Shown in pieces: positions 61,476 to 64,000 of a stretch of DNA of 64,000 nt; the first letter of the stretch is position 1, and the number at the start of each line of letters is the position of its first letter. A program made the translations under genes and the position numbers. A model generated the notes under the pieces. It searched no databases and was not told the DNA's origin. It worked only from the letters and a program-made list of their open reading frames with translations. The stretch is from Clostridia bacterium. GTDB taxonomy: Bacteria > Bacillota > Clostridia > Lachnospirales > Lachnospiraceae. The stretch spans positions 20,617 through 84,616 of the forward strand of contig SAAB01000009.1 in NCBI GenBank assembly GCA_009929615.1, given 5' to 3'.

Positions 61476-62051
61476 ATGGAAATCAAGACTTTAGAAGCAG
61501 CGGTGGAAGCCCTGCTTTTTGCCATAGGAGAAGCTCTGCCGGCGAAGGATATCGCCCAGGTGCTGGAACAGGATGTGGAGGATGTACGCCGCCTTATCCG
61601 GAATATGATGTCCCGTTATGATGAAGAGAATCGGGGAATCCAAATTATTGAATTGGAAGACTCTTTTCAGTTGTGTACAAAACCTTCGATGTACGAATAT
61701 TTAATTCGGATGACGCACCAGCCAAGAAAGCATACATTGACGGATGTGGCATTGGAAACTCTTTCAATTATTGCTTACAAACAGCCGGTGACAAGAGCTG
61801 AGATAGAGAAAATCCGTGGTGTAAATTCAGACCATTCAATTAACCGTCTAGTGGAGTATAATCTGGTGTGTGAAGCAGGACGACTGGATGCTCCGGGAAA
61901 ACCAATTTTATTTGGGACGACTGAGGAGTTTTTAAGGACCTTTGGTGTTTGTTCGGTAGAGGAACTGCCGGTTCTGAATCCTGAAAAGGTAGAAGAGTTT
62001 AAGATGGAGGCAGAAGAAGAGGTGGACCTTGGAATTGAAGAAGATTCCTAG
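61476..62051 (+). CDS. scpB: Segregation and condensation protein B
   Basis: 191 residues. Two winged-helix units are present: AVEALLFAIGEALPAKDIAQVL near the start and HTLTDVALETLSIIAYKQPVTRAEIEKIRGV in the second, the ScpB signature. It binds ScpA as a dimer in the SMC complex. ATG 61470 lies only 2 bases after GAAGGAG, so ATG 61476 (8 bases) is preferred. The acidic C-terminus is normal for the family. A terminator follows. Confidence 0.94.
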   Translation: MEIKTLEAAVEALLFAIGEALPAKDIAQVLEQDVEDVRRLIRNMMSRYDEENRGIQIIELEDSFQLCTKPSMYEYLIRMTHQPRKHTLTDVALETLSIIAYKQPVTRAEIEKIRGVNSDHSINRLVEYNLVCEAGRLDAPGKPILFGTTEEFLRTFGVCSVEELPVLNPEKVEEFKMEAEEEVDLGIEEDS

Positions 62052-62073
62052 AATCTAAGGTAATATATAGGAA

Positions 62074-62121
62074 AGCGTTGCAAGATGGCTGAAAATAGTC
62101 ATTTTGCAACGCTCTTTTTTT
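62074..62121 (+). terminator. Bidirectional terminator after scpB
   Basis: AGCGTTGCAAGATGGCT pairs with AGTCATTTTGCAACGCT (with G-T pairs) around GAAAAT, followed by CTTTTTTT. It also lies next to the end of the convergent HAD gene. Confidence 0.88.
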
Positions 62122-62123
62122 GA

Positions 62124-62918
62124 TTATTTTTGTTCCATAAAGCGGTGAATGGTTTTTAATACACCATCCTGTTCACAGGAATCACAGGTGAAACGGGCCG
62201 CATTTTTTACAAGGCAGACCGCGTTAGCCATTGCAAAGCTGAAATAGGCCTGCTTTAGCATTTCAATATCGTTGCTCTGGTCACCAAAGGCCAGGGTTTC
62301 ATGAATGGTAATACCAAGAGTTTCCTGAAGACGGGAAAGCGCGACACCTTTATTAATATCCGGGGCCATAAAGTCTATCCAATGGGTTCCGGATACAGAA
62401 CATTTGGAAACTTTATTCCAGGACTTCATTATCTTTGGGTCCATATCTTTCGCATTAACCGGATGATAAAGGGAAAGTTTAATGATTTCATCTGAAAAGT
62501 CCATCATATCTTCCTTGTAGTCAAGGTCATAATTATAGTCATCCTTTAAAAGATGGATGAATTCGGATTCAGTGCTATTCGTATAAGCTCGTTCGATGGT
62601 TTCGGCCAGATAGGGAAAATCCTTCATTTCATTAAAATCAGTAAACAGCTTTTGGTATGCTTCTTTCGGAAGAGGCGCAGTAAAGAGTGGCTTATTATAA
62701 GTCCCCGTATAGGCACCGTTACTTGTGATATAAATAATATCTTCTTTGACCGGGGCAAATAACTTTTCAACACTGCATTTGTGGCGTCCACTGGCAACAG
62801 CGAAGAATATACCCTGGGAGCGAAGCTTCCGTATAGTGTTGAAAACTTCGGGATTTATCTGGTTACAGCCTTCAGGCACCAAGGTACCATCGACATCGGA
62901 AACGACTAATTTTATCAT
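62124..62918 (-). CDS. Cof-type HAD-IIB phosphatase
   Basis: 264 residues. Motif I is VSDVDGTLV (D8 and D10), motif II ASGRH near residue 42 and the C-terminal GDQSNDIEML near 216 supply the remaining acidic residues, with a C2 cap domain between (residues 85-190). Such enzymes cut phosphate from sugar phosphates or pyridoxal phosphate; the substrate cannot be told. It is convergent to scpB and stands alone on the minus strand. Confidence 0.9.
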   Translation of the reverse strand: MIKLVVSDVDGTLVPEGCNQINPEVFNTIRKLRSQGIFFAVASGRHKCSVEKLFAPVKEDIIYITSNGAYTGTYNKPLFTAPLPKEAYQKLFTDFNEMKDFPYLAETIERAYTNSTESEFIHLLKDDYNYDLDYKEDMMDFSDEIIKLSLYHPVNAKDMDPKIMKSWNKVSKCSVSGTHWIDFMAPDINKGVALSRLQETLGITIHETLAFGDQSNDIEMLKQAYFSFAMANAVCLVKNAARFTCDSCEQDGVLKTIHRFMEQK

Positions 62919-63056
62919 AAATTATACTCCATTCAAAGAAATGTAATGTCTGTCTTATTTGTAATTAAGGATTATATACGAAGATATAGGAATACGTCAA
63001 GGATAAGCATAAAAATTGATATGTAGAAATAAATTGAAATAAATTAAAGTTTTTAG

Positions 63057-63938
63057 GTGATTTTTTTGCAGCGAATTATAAAAGTATGTCTGACGGTGAT
63101 TTTGTCCTGTATTATCTGTATTGCAGGAAGTCTATGGGTTTACGGAGAAGAGGAAAGTGATATAGAAGGACCGGAAGAATTATATGCCCGGGCCGCTGTG
63201 CTGGTGGACGGTGAAACCGGAAGAGTTCTATGGGGAAAAAATGAAGATGAAAAAATGGCTATGGCGAGTACAACCAAAATTATGACCTGTCTGGTTGCTT
63301 TGGAAAATGCAGAACTTGATGAAGTGGTATCCATATCCGCCTATGCAGCGGGAATGCCGGATGTTCAGCTGGATGCTGTGGAGGGAGACAGCTTTCGAAT
63401 GGAAGACCTGCTGTATGCTCTGATGCTGGAATCGGATAATGATGTGGCTGCAGCCATTGCTGAACACGTGGGCGGAAGTGTGGAAGGGTTTGCGGAAATG
63501 ATGAATAGCAGAGCACTGGAACTGGGATGTAGTCAAACACATTTTGTGACACCGAATGGTCTGGATGCGGAGGGGCATGAGACAACAGCGGTTGAATTAG
63601 CCAAAATTACGACAGAAGCCATAAAAAATGAAACCTTTGTCAAGATTATAAATATGCCGTCCCACAGCTTTTCGAATATAGAAGGTGACAGACATTATCA
63701 GGTGAATAATAAGGATGCCTTTCTTCAACTGATGGATGGAGCCTTTGGTGTTAAAACCGGTTTTACCGGGGAAGCGGGATACTGCTTTGTAGGTGCTTTA
63801 AATAGAAATGACAGAACTTATATTTCGGTTGTCCTGGGCAGTGGCTGGCCGCCAAATAAGAGTTATAAATGGCAGGATACGGTAAAATTGATGAATTATG
63901 GTTGGACCTATGTCAATACTTTGGACACAAAAAGTTGA
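63057..63938 (+). CDS. D-alanyl-D-alanine carboxypeptidase, DacF-type (S11)
   Basis: 293 residues with signal peptide (residues 1-30). The penicillin-binding triad is complete: S71-T-T-K74, S126-D-N128 and K233-T-G235. It trims the terminal D-Ala from peptidoglycan stem peptides outside the membrane. The usual C-terminal beta domain (PBP5_C) and amphipathic anchor are absent, so the protein ends at the catalytic domain. GTG 63057 or TTG 63066 is the start; both give the same signal peptide. No good ribosome site is seen. Confidence 0.88.
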   Translation: MIFLQRIIKVCLTVILSCIICIAGSLWVYGEEESDIEGPEELYARAAVLVDGETGRVLWGKNEDEKMAMASTTKIMTCLVALENAELDEVVSISAYAAGMPDVQLDAVEGDSFRMEDLLYALMLESDNDVAAAIAEHVGGSVEGFAEMMNSRALELGCSQTHFVTPNGLDAEGHETTAVELAKITTEAIKNETFVKIINMPSHSFSNIEGDRHYQVNNKDAFLQLMDGAFGVKTGFTGEAGYCFVGALNRNDRTYISVVLGSGWPPNKSYKWQDTVKLMNYGWTYVNTLDTKS

Positions 63939-64000
63939 ACTTTTTCTCTCTGCATGACATTAATACGGAGAGAAAGATTACTAAGCTACAAGAGCCTCAT

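Noticed and set aside
63943..63975. Terminator after the DacF-type gene
   Set aside because: TTTCTCTC and GAGAGAAA form an 8-pair stem, but no T-run follows on either strand and the window ends nearby.

Overview
The window looks like a chromosome segment of a low-GC Clostridia bacterium, most likely a spore-forming gut Lachnospiraceae. Supporting signs are the Re-citrate synthase/NADP-isocitrate dehydrogenase pair, Rex, a SpoIIM-like gene next to xerD, a PdaA-like deacetylase, a BceRSAB-type module, strong AAGGAGG ribosome sites and A+T-rich promoters. The genus cannot be fixed from the sequence alone.

Bases 1 to about 20,800 are the late half of a temperate siphophage (prophage). The order is: end of a SNF2-type helicase, a run of tiny cysteine-rich proteins, a late-regulator-like protein, a structured non-coding gap, terminase small and large subunits, portal, gp7-type head protein, a zinc-ribbon protein, a phage-borne lipoprotein, scaffold, capsid, connectors, tail terminator, tail tube, the two tail chaperones joined by a probable -1 frameshift (CCCAAAC plus a perfect hairpin), tape measure, distal tail protein, tail protein with a fibre-like end, a structural protein, a five-repeat InlB-type protein, and a lysis cassette (membrane protein, holin, amidase). 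Integrase and early genes lie to the left, outside the window. The prophage ends in the 388-base gap before an EF-G paralogue.

From 21 kb on the genes are mostly housekeeping and sit in short operons bounded by clear terminators: EF-G paralogue; leuS; a divergent flavin-reductase/HxlR pair with operator dyads; GNAT, OGG-type glycosylase and a BceRSAB-like antimicrobial-peptide sensing and ABC module; LURP-like protein; PdaA-like deacetylase; a cytidylate-kinase-like protein; a Gly/Cys-rich miniprotein; an MnmM-type methylase; XRE regulator; galE; a large hybrid histidine kinase; a cytosolic subtilase.

The stretch 42.9-46.4 kb (icd, Re-citrate synthase, GntR regulator) is a small citrate-to-2-oxoglutarate unit with a 26-base palindromic operator over the synthase promoter. 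After a convergent ABC-F gene comes rex-acpS-nnr-alr-mazF-CorC-like-MATE, where mazF has no antitoxin gene beside it but has a hairpin over its ribosome site. The last part holds yebC, proC, a NUDIX gene, spoIIM, xerD, DAHP synthase, a degenerate M50-like membrane protein with scpA and scpB, a HAD phosphatase and a short DacF-type carboxypeptidase.

I saw no CRISPR array, tRNA, rRNA, insertion sequence or recognisable anti-phage defence system. The most unusual items are the scar behind the tail-fibre gene, the frameshift site, the mazF leader hairpin, the Re-citrate operator and the degenerate M50 protein.
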